This document shows, piece by piece, positions 13,844 through 21,271 of a stretch of DNA of 24,421 nucleotides. Position numbers and translations under genes: made by a program. The notes beneath the pieces were generated by a model. That model saw only the letters and a list, made by a program, of their open reading frames with translations. It did no database searches and had not been told where the DNA came from. The DNA is from DASZHJ01 sp035581425. GTDB lineage: Bacteria; Pseudomonadota; Alphaproteobacteria; ATCC43930; CGMCC-115725. Where the stretch lies: the NCBI GenBank assembly GCA_035581425.1, contig DATJVP010000167.1:1-24421 (forward strand), written 5' to 3'. Position 1 is the stretch's first letter, and the number at the start of each line of letters is the position of its first letter.

Positions 13844-14848
13844 ATGACTCCCGCACAAACTTCGAACGGCTCGACCGAGCAGACCATCGACCGACCCGAC
13901 ATCACCGTCTCGGTGCGTCAGAGTTTCGGCATCGATTCCGACCTCCAAGTTCCGGCCTTCAGTCGGCCGAGCGAGCACGTACCGGATATGGACGAGGCCT
14001 ATCGCTTCGACCATGACACGACGCTCGCGATCCTCGCGGGCTTCGCCTACAACCGCCGCGTTCTCATCCAGGGCTATCACGGCACAGGCAAGTCCACGCA
14101 CATCGAGCAGGTCGCCTCGCGGCTCAATTGGCCCTGCATCCGCGTCAACCTCGACAGCCACATCAGCCGCATCGACCTCGTCGGCAAGGACGCGATCGTG
14201 CTGCGCGACGGTAAGCAGGTGACGGAATTTCGCGAGGGCTTGCTTCCCTGGGCGCTGCAGCACCCGACCGCGCTCTGCTTCGATGAGTACGACGCCGGAC
14301 GGCCCGACGTCATGTTCGTGATCCAGCGCGTGCTCGAGGTCGAGGGCAAGCTCACGCTTCTCGACCAGAACCGCGTGATCCGCCCGCATCCGGGCTTCCG
14401 CCTCTTCGCGACGGCGAACACCATTGGCCTCGGAGACACGAGCGGCCTCTATCACGGCACGCAGCAGATCAACCAGGGCCAGATGGACCGCTGGAATATC
14501 GTGGCGACGCTCAACTACCTCCCGCACGACGTGGAGGTGGAGATCGTGCTTGCGAAGGCGCCGAGCTGGGACAACGACGAAGGCCGGCGCACCATAAGCG
14601 CCATGGTGGCGCTTGCGGATTTGACGCGCTCGGGCTTCATCAACGGCGACATCTCCACGGTGATGTCCCCGCGCACGGTGATCACCTGGGCCGAGAACGC
14701 GGGCATCTTCAACGACATCGCCTTCGCCTTCCGGCTGACCTTCCTCAACAAGTGCGACGAGCTGGAGCGGCCGACGGTGGCGGAATACTACCAGCGCTGC
14801 TTCGGCACCGAGCTCAAGGAGACCGGAGTCCAGGCGACGCTGGTCTGA
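13844..14848 (+). CDS. cobS: Aerobic cobaltochelatase AAA+ subunit CobS
   Basis: CobS is the AAA+ ATPase of the CobNST cobaltochelatase, which inserts Co2+ into hydrogenobyrinate a,c-diamide in oxygen-dependent B12 synthesis. The 334-residue protein has an N-terminal stretch typical of CobS (VSVRQSFGIDSDLQVPAFS), Walker A GYHGTGKS (residues 77-84), the Walker B segment LCFDEYDAGRPDV (about 144-156), the sensor-like LFATANTIGLGDTSGLYHGT, and the C-terminal part with VMSPRTVITWAENAG. The length agrees with CobS proteins. cobT follows after 17 nt. CobN is absent from the window, and no cobalamin riboswitch is recognisable upstream. Confidence 0.97.
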   Translation: MTPAQTSNGSTEQTIDRPDITVSVRQSFGIDSDLQVPAFSRPSEHVPDMDEAYRFDHDTTLAILAGFAYNRRVLIQGYHGTGKSTHIEQVASRLNWPCIRVNLDSHISRIDLVGKDAIVLRDGKQVTEFREGLLPWALQHPTALCFDEYDAGRPDVMFVIQRVLEVEGKLTLLDQNRVIRPHPGFRLFATANTIGLGDTSGLYHGTQQINQGQMDRWNIVATLNYLPHDVEVEIVLAKAPSWDNDEGRRTISAMVALADLTRSGFINGDISTVMSPRTVITWAENAGIFNDIAFAFRLTFLNKCDELERPTVAEYYQRCFGTELKETGVQATLV

Positions 14849-14865
14849 GGGCGGAGGCTTAGCGC

Positions 14866-16740
14866 ATGGCCGAGCCGACCTCGCCGGTCGAAGTCTTCAA
14901 GCGGTCGACGACCGCGGCGCTGCGCGCAATTGCGGAGCGCGACGACGTGACCGTGAGCTACGGGCCCGAGCCGCCGGGCGTCGCCGGTCCGCGCGCGCGG
15001 CTGCCGCTGCCGCCCCGCGACCTCTCGCAGCAGGAGGCCTGCCAAGTCCGCGGCGCCGCCGACGCGCTGGCGCTTCGGCTGCGCTATCACGACGCGCAGC
15101 TTCATGCGCGCCGTGCGCCGCAGGGCGAGATGGCGCGCGCGATCTTCGAGGGCGTGGAGCAAGCCCGCGTCGAGGCGCTGGGCTCGCGGCGCATGAGCGG
15201 AGTCGCCGCCAATCTCGGGGCGATGCTGGAGCAGCGCTACCGCCGCCAGGGCTACGACCGCATGACCGAGCGGAGCGACAGCACGCTCGCCGAGGCGATC
15301 CGCCTTCTGACACGCGAGCAGCTCACGGGCATGAAGCCGCCGCCCGCGGCGCAACGCCTCGTCGATCTCTGGCGTCCCTTCCTCGAGGGCCGCATCGGCC
15401 GCGACATCCTCGATCTCGACCGCCAGATCGAGAACCAGGACGCCTATGCACGCATTGCGCGACGGCTGATCCAGGATCTCGATCTCGATCTCGGCGAGGC
15501 CGAGTCCGAGAGCGACCAGGACGACAAGGAAGGCGAGGGCGAAGACAGCGCCGACGCCGAGAGCCAGAACGAATCCGGCGAGGGCTCCGTCCAGGGCGCG
15601 CAGAGCGCCCTCGAGTCCGGCATTCCCGAGCAGAAGGACGACGGGCAGCCCGCGGGTGTCGAGGAAATCCAGGGCGAACTCATGCCCGGGGCCGGGGACG
15701 AGGATCCCGGCCGCCCGGGCCGGCCCGGCATCCTCCCGCGCGGCGCCAATGCCGGAGACGATCCCACGGCCTATCGCGCCTTCACGGTGCAATTCGACGA
15801 GACGACTGCCGCCGACGAGCTCTGCGACGCCGAGGAGCTGACGCGGCTCCGGAGCCTTCTCGACCAGCAGCTCGCCCATCTCCAGAGCGTGATCGCGCGG
15901 CTCGCGAACCGGCTGCAGCGCCGCCTGCTCGCGAAGCAGACGCGCGCCTGGGAATTCGATCTCGAGGAGGGCCTCCTCGATCCCGCGCGCCTTTCGCGCG
16001 TTGTCGTCAATCCGGTCTATCCGCTCTCTTACAAGCGCGAGAAGGAGACAGATTTCCGCGACACCGTGGTGACGCTCCTCATCGACAATTCCGGCTCGAT
16101 GCGGGGACGCCCGATCACGGTCGCTGCCATGAGCGCGGACATCCTCGCGCGCACGCTCGAGCGTTGCGGCGTCAAGGTCGAGATTCTCGGTTTCACCACG
16201 CGCGCCTGGAAGGGCGGGCAATCGCGCGAGCAGTGGATCGGCAACGGCAAGCCGCCCAATCCCGGCCGCCTCAACGATCTCCGGCACATCGTCTACAAAT
16301 CCGCGGACGCGCCCTGGCGCCGTGCGCGCAAGAGCCTGGGCCTCATGCTCCGTGAGGGTATCCTCAAGGAGAACATCGACGGCGAGGCCCTGCAATGGGC
16401 GCACAATCGCCTGATCGCACGCACGGAGCAGCGCCGTATCCTCATGGTGATCTCCGACGGCGCGCCGGTCGACGACTCCACGCTGTCGGTCAATCCCGGC
16501 AACTATCTCGAGAAGCATCTCCGGCAGGTGATCGAGGAGATCGAGCACCGCTCCCCCGTCGAGCTCGTGGCGATCGGAATCGGCCACGACGTCACTCGCT
16601 ACTACCGCCGCGCCGTGACCATCGTCGATGCCGAGCAGCTCGGCGGCACGATGCTGGAGAAGCTCGCGGAGCTCTTCGACGAGGACGTGCGGCCGAGCCT
16701 GCGCCGCGAGCCGCCCCGCGCCCGAGCGCGGGCGCACTGA
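14866..16740 (+). CDS. cobT: Cobaltochelatase VWA-domain subunit CobT
   Basis: CobT is the partner of CobS; together they form the chaperone-like complex that drives CobN. The 624-residue protein has the expected three parts: an N-terminal helical domain (EVFKRSTTAALRAIAERDD, LPPRDLSQQEACQVRGAADA), a highly acidic low-complexity linker at about residues 204-245 (DLGEAESESDQDDKEGEGED), and a C-terminal von Willebrand A domain with an intact MIDAS motif DNSGSMRG near residue 406, then VEILGFTTRAWKGG and ILMVISDGAPVDDST. The length matches typical CobT. GGAGG (14853-14857) lies 8 nt before the ATG. The PaaK-like gene starts 11 nt after the stop, suggesting co-transcription. Confidence 0.97.
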   Translation: MAEPTSPVEVFKRSTTAALRAIAERDDVTVSYGPEPPGVAGPRARLPLPPRDLSQQEACQVRGAADALALRLRYHDAQLHARRAPQGEMARAIFEGVEQARVEALGSRRMSGVAANLGAMLEQRYRRQGYDRMTERSDSTLAEAIRLLTREQLTGMKPPPAAQRLVDLWRPFLEGRIGRDILDLDRQIENQDAYARIARRLIQDLDLDLGEAESESDQDDKEGEGEDSADAESQNESGEGSVQGAQSALESGIPEQKDDGQPAGVEEIQGELMPGAGDEDPGRPGRPGILPRGANAGDDPTAYRAFTVQFDETTAADELCDAEELTRLRSLLDQQLAHLQSVIARLANRLQRRLLAKQTRAWEFDLEEGLLDPARLSRVVVNPVYPLSYKREKETDFRDTVVTLLIDNSGSMRGRPITVAAMSADILARTLERCGVKVEILGFTTRAWKGGQSREQWIGNGKPPNPGRLNDLRHIVYKSADAPWRRARKSLGLMLREGILKENIDGEALQWAHNRLIARTEQRRILMVISDGAPVDDSTLSVNPGNYLEKHLRQVIEEIEHRSPVELVAIGIGHDVTRYYRRAVTIVDAEQLGGTMLEKLAELFDEDVRPSLRREPPRARARAH

Positions 16741-16751
16741 GGCCCGCTTCG

Positions 16752-17852
16752 ATGTCCGAAACGGCGCACGAGAGCTTCCTGGTGCCGCCGCGCTCGGCGG
16801 TCGATACCGTGGTTTGGCCGGCGCTGCTGCCGGAATGGCAGGCGCGGCTCCTCGCCGTGCAATTCCAGCTCGAGCAAAGCGAATGGTGGACGCCGGAAGA
16901 GCTCCGACAGCACCAGTTCGAGCAGCTCGCCCAGGTGGCCGCGCACGCCTTCCGCAGCGTGCCCTTCTACCGCGACCCGCTCAGTGCGGCGGGCTATCGC
17001 GAGGGCGAGCCTTTGGGGCCGGAGATCTGGGTGCGGCTTCCGGTGCTCGGGCGGAAGGCGCTGCGCGAGAACGCCGACGCGCTTACCTCCCGCGCGATTC
17101 CGCCGGCGCATGGGAAGGTCGCCGAACTCACCCTCGATCCAAGGCCGCCGGTGCTCCGCGTGCGCAAGACCGAGCTCACGCAGCTCTTCACGCAGGCGTT
17201 CATCCTTCGAGAGGAGATCTGGCATCGCCGCGATCTCGCGGGAAAGCAGGCGGCGATCGTGCTGGATCCGACCGGCGGCTCGCGCTATCCCGCCGGCCGA
17301 AGTATGCCCGACTGGGGCCCGCCGATGGGCCCGCTCTACGGTACCGGCCCCCTCGTCATCCTGGATGCGACGAGCGACGTCGGAGAGCAGATGGAGTGGC
17401 TCGAGCGCGAGAAGCCCGCCTATCTTGCAGGCCTTCCCGAAACGATTGGCGCACTCGCGCGGCGCTACCGCGCCACCGGGAAGACGCTGCCGGGCCTGTT
17501 GGGTGTGCGCACGGGAAGCGGCACGATCGACGCCGAGTTTCGGGCGCTCTGTCGCGCGGCCTGGGGCGTCCCCGTCACCGCGATCATCCGCGTCGAGGAG
17601 GTGGGCACGGTGGCGCTGCAATGCCCACGGCAAGAACTCTATCACGTCCAATCCGAGGGACTACTCCTCGAGGTGCTACGTCCGGACGGAAGCGCCTGCG
17701 GTCCCGGCGAGACCGGCCGGCTCGTCGCGACCACGCTCCACAACTTCGCGATGCCGCTCTTGCGCTACGTGCTCGACCTCGCCGCCGAGCTCGGCCCGCC
17801 ATGCTCCTGCGGTCGAGGGCTTCCGGTGCTGACGCGCGTCATGGCGGCCTAG
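16752..17852 (+). CDS. Degenerate phenylacetate-CoA-ligase-like (PaaK/CapK family) protein, probable pseudoenzyme
   Basis: The 366-residue protein clearly descends from the PaaK/CapK adenylate-forming family: AAHAFRSVPFYRDPLSAAGY, IWVRLPVLGRKALRENAD, RKTELTQLFTQAFILREEIW, ELYHVQSEGLLLEVLRPDG and TTLHNFAMPLLRY, ending PPCSCGRGLPVLTRV. Three key features are missing. Where the family has the Thr/Ser-Gly-Ser-Thr-Gly phosphate loop this protein has LTLDPRPPVL (about 126-135). The GD of the RYxxGD motif reads DL (RYVLDLAAE). The C-terminal domain of roughly 70-90 residues after the CGRG segment is absent, and no other frame downstream resumes it. Ligase activity is therefore unlikely, while the frame remains open. 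It lies 11 nt after cobT. It may be a binding protein derived from a ligase, or an early pseudogene. Confidence 0.86.
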   Translation: MSETAHESFLVPPRSAVDTVVWPALLPEWQARLLAVQFQLEQSEWWTPEELRQHQFEQLAQVAAHAFRSVPFYRDPLSAAGYREGEPLGPEIWVRLPVLGRKALRENADALTSRAIPPAHGKVAELTLDPRPPVLRVRKTELTQLFTQAFILREEIWHRRDLAGKQAAIVLDPTGGSRYPAGRSMPDWGPPMGPLYGTGPLVILDATSDVGEQMEWLEREKPAYLAGLPETIGALARRYRATGKTLPGLLGVRTGSGTIDAEFRALCRAAWGVPVTAIIRVEEVGTVALQCPRQELYHVQSEGLLLEVLRPDGSACGPGETGRLVATTLHNFAMPLLRYVLDLAAELGPPCSCGRGLPVLTRVMAA

Positions 17853-18031
17853 GGATCGAGCCTAGCGCGGGATCTAGGGGCCCCGGTTGCTGCCGATGGA
17901 GCGGCATATCGGGTTGGGCGGAATCGCTCGTGACGACATCCGGTGCCACGTCGAGCGACAACGTCGTCCCCCATGCGGCGATGGCGCCATCATAGGATGG
18001 GCGCTGAACGCGACCGCGCCGGTTCAGCACA

Positions 18032-18060
18032 TTGACGGCGGGCGCGGCCCGTAGCCAAAT
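18032..18060 (+). promoter_or_regulatory. Putative promoter of the permease gene
   Basis: TTGACG (18032-18037) is an ideal alphaproteobacterial -35. CCAAAT (18055-18060), 17 nt downstream, is a weak -10. The distance to the ATG leaves a leader of about 50 nt that contains the hairpin at 18077-18108. Confidence 0.35.
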
Positions 18061-18076
18061 GCCATCAACCTGGGGT

Positions 18077-18108
18077 ACGCGGGCACCTGTGAGGCCATGG
18101 TGCCCCGT
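18077..18108 (+). promoter_or_regulatory. Leader hairpin just upstream of the permease start
   Basis: ACGCGGGCACC (18077-18087) pairs with GGTGCCCCGT (18099-18108) with one bulged C and an 11-nt loop (TGTGAGGCCAT). The structure ends 11 nt before the ATG at 18120, directly in front of the purine-rich GTGGGGGA ribosome site, so it could affect translation. It does not match the yybP-ykoY or other riboswitches I know. Confidence 0.4.
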
Positions 18109-18119
18109 GGGGGACGCAA

Positions 18120-19454
18120 ATGGACATAGCGCTCGCTCCGGCGATTGCTCTCGGTGTCTTCGCGGCGGTGATCCTCGCGATCGCATCGAACCGTATGCAC
18201 ATGACTGTCGCGGCCTCGCTGGGGGCGGTGATCCTGCTGATGACGGGGGTGCTCTCCGCCCAGCAAACGAGCGAGACAATAAATCCCGGGGAAGACACGA
18301 TCGCGCTCTTCTTCGGCGGCATGGTTGTCGCACGCACGCTCATCCCGACCGGCCTCTTCGATTATCTCGGCGGGATCATACTGCGTCTGGTGCGCGGGGA
18401 GGGCAGGCGGCTGATGATCGCCATCGTGATCATTGCGGCCCCTATTTGCGCCGTCCTGCCCAATGCAACGGTCGTGATCTTGCTGGCGCCGCTGATCATC
18501 AGGCTTTGCGAGCGCATGGGAATCGATTTCGTGCCGCCGGTGATGCTGCTCGTGTTCGTCGCGAACACCGCGGGGCTGCTCACCCTGGTCGGAGATCCCG
18601 CGACCTTCATCGTCGGCAATTCCGTCGGGTTGAGCTTTTCCGAGTATTTGCATCTCCTGAGCCCAGGCGCGCTCCTCGTCGTCGCCGGCTTGATCGCGAT
18701 ATTGCCCCTGATTTTTCGATCGGTCTGGCGCGCGCGCGTGTCCGGCGGCGGAGCCGACGCGCTCCCGCGCATCCAGCGGCCGCTCGTTATGACCGCGTGC
18801 CTCGCTGTGCTCTGTGTGATGATCGTGCTCTTCGTGTTCGGGGAGAGCTTGCCCAATCCGATCGCGCCGCCGGCCGTCGCCATCGTCGGATCGACCCTGG
18901 TGCTGCTGATTGCCTACTGGACCCGGCTCGACGACGTCGGCGCCATTCTCCGGGATGTCGACTGGGAGTCTCTGCTGTTTTTCGTCTTCATCTTCGTGCT
19001 GGTGGGAGCGCTCGAGAAGACCGGCGTGATTGCCGCGCTCGGGAGCACAATGGGAAAGATCTTGGGCGGCAACGTGACGATCGCGAGCATATTGCTGCTC
19101 TTCTGCATCGGAATTCTCTCGAGCGTCATTCCCAACATCGCGCTGGTCGTCGCGATGGTGCCGCTCGTCAAGCAATTCGCTGTGGGTGCGGGGCTCGCCT
19201 CGGAAGCTGCGATCGAGGCCGGCTACGGTCACATGCCGGATTCCGTAGCGGCGCTCTTCTTCGCGATGTGCTTCGGTGCAACGCTCGGTGGCAATGCCAC
19301 GCTGCTCGGAGCTTCCTCGAACATCGTTGCGACGGGTATCTGCGCTCGCGCAGGAAGGCCCCTGAGCTTCATGCGGTTTCTGAGCTACGGCGCGCCGGTC
19401 ACAGCGGTCCAGCTCCTGATCTCCGCCGCCTATATCTGGGCGCGGTTCCTCTGA
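18120..19454 (+). CDS. ArsB/NhaD-superfamily (P-protein/SLC13-like) ion permease
   Basis: A 444-residue inner-membrane protein with about 11-12 hydrophobic helices in two similar halves, as in the ion-transporter superfamily containing ArsB, NhaD and the OCA2/P protein. First-half signatures are EDTIALFFGGMVVARTLIPT, NATVVILLAPLIIRLCER and NTAGLLTLVGDPATFIVGN. Second-half signatures are VDWESLLFFVFIFVLVGALE, PNIALVVAMVPLVKQ and FGATLGGNATLLGASSNIVA. The VGDP and GGN...GAS hairpin loops are the family's substrate-site positions. The substrate cannot be read from sequence: arsenite, Na+/H+ exchange, dicarboxylate and citrate are all possible. No arsR, arsC or two-component gene lies nearby, which argues against an ars operon. 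The start follows a GGGGGA site. It is convergent with the hydrolase gene, 16 nt away. Confidence 0.9.
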   Translation: MDIALAPAIALGVFAAVILAIASNRMHMTVAASLGAVILLMTGVLSAQQTSETINPGEDTIALFFGGMVVARTLIPTGLFDYLGGIILRLVRGEGRRLMIAIVIIAAPICAVLPNATVVILLAPLIIRLCERMGIDFVPPVMLLVFVANTAGLLTLVGDPATFIVGNSVGLSFSEYLHLLSPGALLVVAGLIAILPLIFRSVWRARVSGGGADALPRIQRPLVMTACLAVLCVMIVLFVFGESLPNPIAPPAVAIVGSTLVLLIAYWTRLDDVGAILRDVDWESLLFFVFIFVLVGALEKTGVIAALGSTMGKILGGNVTIASILLLFCIGILSSVIPNIALVVAMVPLVKQFAVGAGLASEAAIEAGYGHMPDSVAALFFAMCFGATLGGNATLLGASSNIVATGICARAGRPLSFMRFLSYGAPVTAVQLLISAAYIWARFL

Positions 19455-19470
19455 CCGCGCCGCCCGCGGC

Positions 19471-20337
19471 TCAGGCGACGCCGTATTTCTTGAACCAGGC
19501 GAGCATCCGATTCCAGCCGTCCTTCGCTGCCTTCTCGCGGTAGCTGGCGCGATAGTCGGCGTTGAATCCGTGCGGCGTGTCCGGATAGATCACGATCTCC
19601 GAGGGCTTCTTCGCGACCTTCAGCTTCGCCTTCATCTCCTCGACCTTCGGCGCGGGGATGCCGGGATCGGCGCCGCCGTAGAGGCCGAGCACCGGAGCCT
19701 TCAGGTCCTTTACGATCTCTAGCGGATCGGTCGGCGCCACGTCGGAGAAGGGCTTGAGCGGTCCATACCAGGCGACGCCAGCCTTGAGCCTGGGATTGTG
19801 TGCGGCGTAGAGCCAGACTTCTCGCCCGCCCCAGCAGAAGCCGGTCACCCCGAGCTTTGCGGTGTTCGCCTTGCCCGACGACTTCGCCCAGTCGACGGTG
19901 GCGTCGAGGTCGGATGCGACTTGCGCGTCCGAGACCTTGGAGATGATCTCCTTCATTAGGTTTGCGGGATCGGCGACCTTCGCGGGATCGCCCTGGCGTG
20001 CAAAGAGCGCGGGTGCCACCGCGAAATATCCCGCCTTGGCGAAGCGGCGGCAGAGATCCTGGATGTGCTCGTGGACCCCGAACGCCTCGTGGATCACCAG
20101 TACCGTCGCGAAGTGGCTGCCTTTGGCGGGCATGGCGCGATAGGCGGGGATCTTGCCGTCTGCGACGGGGATCTCCACCGGACTTGCCTCGAGGCTTTTG
20201 GTGTCGGTCGTGATGACGGTGTGCGCCTGCACCGGCTGCACCGCGAGGGCGAAGCCCGTCGTGATTCCCGTGATCACGAGGTCGCGGCGCGAGAAGTCCA
20301 CTTTGGGCAGCAGGCTCTTGAGATGATCGCCATCCAT
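19471..20337 (-). CDS. Dienelactone hydrolase family protein with twin-arginine-like export signal
   Basis: A 288-residue alpha/beta hydrolase of the dienelactone hydrolase family. The catalytic triad is C168 (GVTGFCWGGREV), D224 (GGADPGIP) and H256 (DTPHGFNADYR), with the conserved Glu at 84 (VIHEAFGVHEHIQDL), so the active site is intact. Dienelactone hydrolase itself opens the lactone in chlorocatechol breakdown, but most homologues have other ester substrates. The N-terminus (residues 15-38, FSRRDLVITGITTGFALAVQ, ending near VQAHT) looks like a twin-arginine signal, so the enzyme is probably exported folded to the periplasm; this export form is common in alphaproteobacteria. No aromatic-degradation genes lie nearby. 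A GGGGA site precedes the ATG at 20337. Confidence 0.95.
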   Translation of the reverse strand: MDGDHLKSLLPKVDFSRRDLVITGITTGFALAVQPVQAHTVITTDTKSLEASPVEIPVADGKIPAYRAMPAKGSHFATVLVIHEAFGVHEHIQDLCRRFAKAGYFAVAPALFARQGDPAKVADPANLMKEIISKVSDAQVASDLDATVDWAKSSGKANTAKLGVTGFCWGGREVWLYAAHNPRLKAGVAWYGPLKPFSDVAPTDPLEIVKDLKAPVLGLYGGADPGIPAPKVEEMKAKLKVAKKPSEIVIYPDTPHGFNADYRASYREKAAKDGWNRMLAWFKKYGVA

Positions 20338-20421
20338 TGAAGTATCCCCCGTTCCCTCTGACGCAGATGAGGCCAGATTAGTGGCGTCGGCTCTCGTTCA
20401 ACCGTCACGTTGGTGTGAGGG

Positions 20422-21075
20422 CTATTTCTTCTCCGAGGCGGCGGCGCCGTATTGGACGTGCATCTCGATCACGGTGCAGCCGCTACCGCTCGGCATCAGA
20501 TAGGCAAGGTGCGAATCCGGCGCTTGATAGCCGAGAAGCGTCTTGGTCTCCCACACGAGCTTCCAGCCTTGGAGCCGCGCCTCGCGGACGGCGATGCAGC
20601 TATCGACGAAATAGCCCATGATCGCCGCAGCGGTGTCGCAGCCGCCGGATTTGGCGGGGCTCACCGTGAGGATCGCAGCACTCTGCGGGCGCTCGATCGC
20701 GAGCACGCTCGTGAAGCTGCTGGTATCCGCGGCCTGATTGTTCCAGGTGTCGGCGGCGGCATAGGGGGAATCGCGGACGATCTCGCGCGTCGCCGCGTCG
20801 AGCGCGGAAAGACAGGTCGTATAGCCGCTCTTCTGCGCGTGCTGCGCCGGAAGTGAGGCTTGGGTTTCGGGCGGTGTGGGCGCAGCGGGCGTTTGATCCG
20901 GCTGGGCCTGCACAGGTGGTGTGGGCGCGGGCGCGGGCGCATTTTGTTTGGGCGCTTCCTTGGCGGTGGGCCTGCGCTGGTTCTGCCCCAGGCCATCGCC
21001 CGACAGCAGCACGCCTATCACGCCCGCACCCAAGAACAACAGGAGCGCGCCCGCAATCCGATGGAACCGGTTCAT
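20422..21075 (-). CDS. Secreted or membrane-anchored protein of unknown function with four cysteines
   Basis: I do not recognise the family. The 217-residue protein has an N-terminal hydrophobic segment (residues 7-24, IAGALLLFLGAGVIGVLL) that may be a signal anchor. A disordered Pro/Ala/Gln-rich linker follows to about residue 80. The compact C-terminal domain holds Cys88, Cys146, Cys160 and Cys200 and ordered stretches such as ILTVSPAKSGGCDTAAAIMG and GWKLVWETKTLLGYQAPDSH. The even cysteine number after an export signal suggests two disulfides in the periplasm. GGGAG (complement of 21081-21085) lies 5 nt before ATG 21075 and decides this start over one 9 codons upstream. The hydrolase gene follows 84 nt downstream on the same strand; co-transcription is possible. 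Confidence 0.82.
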   Translation of the reverse strand: MNRFHRIAGALLLFLGAGVIGVLLSGDGLGQNQRRPTAKEAPKQNAPAPAPTPPVQAQPDQTPAAPTPPETQASLPAQHAQKSGYTTCLSALDAATREIVRDSPYAAADTWNNQAADTSSFTSVLAIERPQSAAILTVSPAKSGGCDTAAAIMGYFVDSCIAVREARLQGWKLVWETKTLLGYQAPDSHLAYLMPSGSGCTVIEMHVQYGAAASEKK

Positions 21076-21202
21076 GGCTACTCCCTTCAGATCCGACGGC
21101 ACCCTACTGATGGTTTCCGCGCTCAGAAAGGGGTATTTTTCACCCTGATGGGTTAACCGATCATCCGTCGTTGGCAGTATCTGGGTGCAGCGCTCGATGC
21201 CT

Positions 21203-21232
21203 TTGAGGGCGCGTGGGCGGCGCCGCTATACT
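21203..21232 (+). promoter_or_regulatory. Putative promoter of the cyclase-family gene
   Basis: TTGAGG (21203-21208) and TATACT (21227-21232) lie 18 nt apart, both close to sigma-70 consensus. The predicted start near 21239 leaves a leader of about 33 nt holding the AAGGAG ribosome site at 21257-21262. Confidence 0.6.
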
Positions 21233-21271
21233 CCCCCGCCGAGCCCTCGCGCAGAGAAGGAGATGCCGCGT

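Larger units (their letters stand above)
17853..18119. other. Intergenic region between the PaaK-like gene and the permease
   Basis: No coding sequence with family resemblance is seen in this 267-bp gap. It contains short CTAG-rich inverted sequence just after the upstream stop (CCTAGG at 17849-17854, CCTAG/CTAGG near 17863-17880), a perfect 12-bp palindrome GATGGCGCCATC (17980-17991), and the permease promoter and leader hairpin listed separately. Confidence 0.5.

Noticed and set aside
14788..16737. A 649-residue open frame on the minus strand opposite cobT
   Set aside because: It mirrors the cobT codons, has no family resemblance and is full of Arg/Ala/Gly-type shadow composition. CobT on the plus strand has clear domains.
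17980..17991. Perfect 12-bp palindrome GATGGCGCCATC
   Set aside because: It is built on the common GGCGCC core, has no second copy nearby and does not overlap the predicted promoter; noted only as part of the intergenic description.
18024..19232. A 402-residue minus-strand frame opposite the permease
   Set aside because: Asp/Glu/Arg/His-rich shadow of hydrophobic codons; the plus strand encodes a recognisable transporter.
18120..19454. Permease as arsenite pump ArsB
   Set aside because: It belongs to the same superfamily, but no arsR/arsC/arsA gene is nearby and the loops are closer to the general P-protein/SLC13-like group; a specific ArsB call is not justified.
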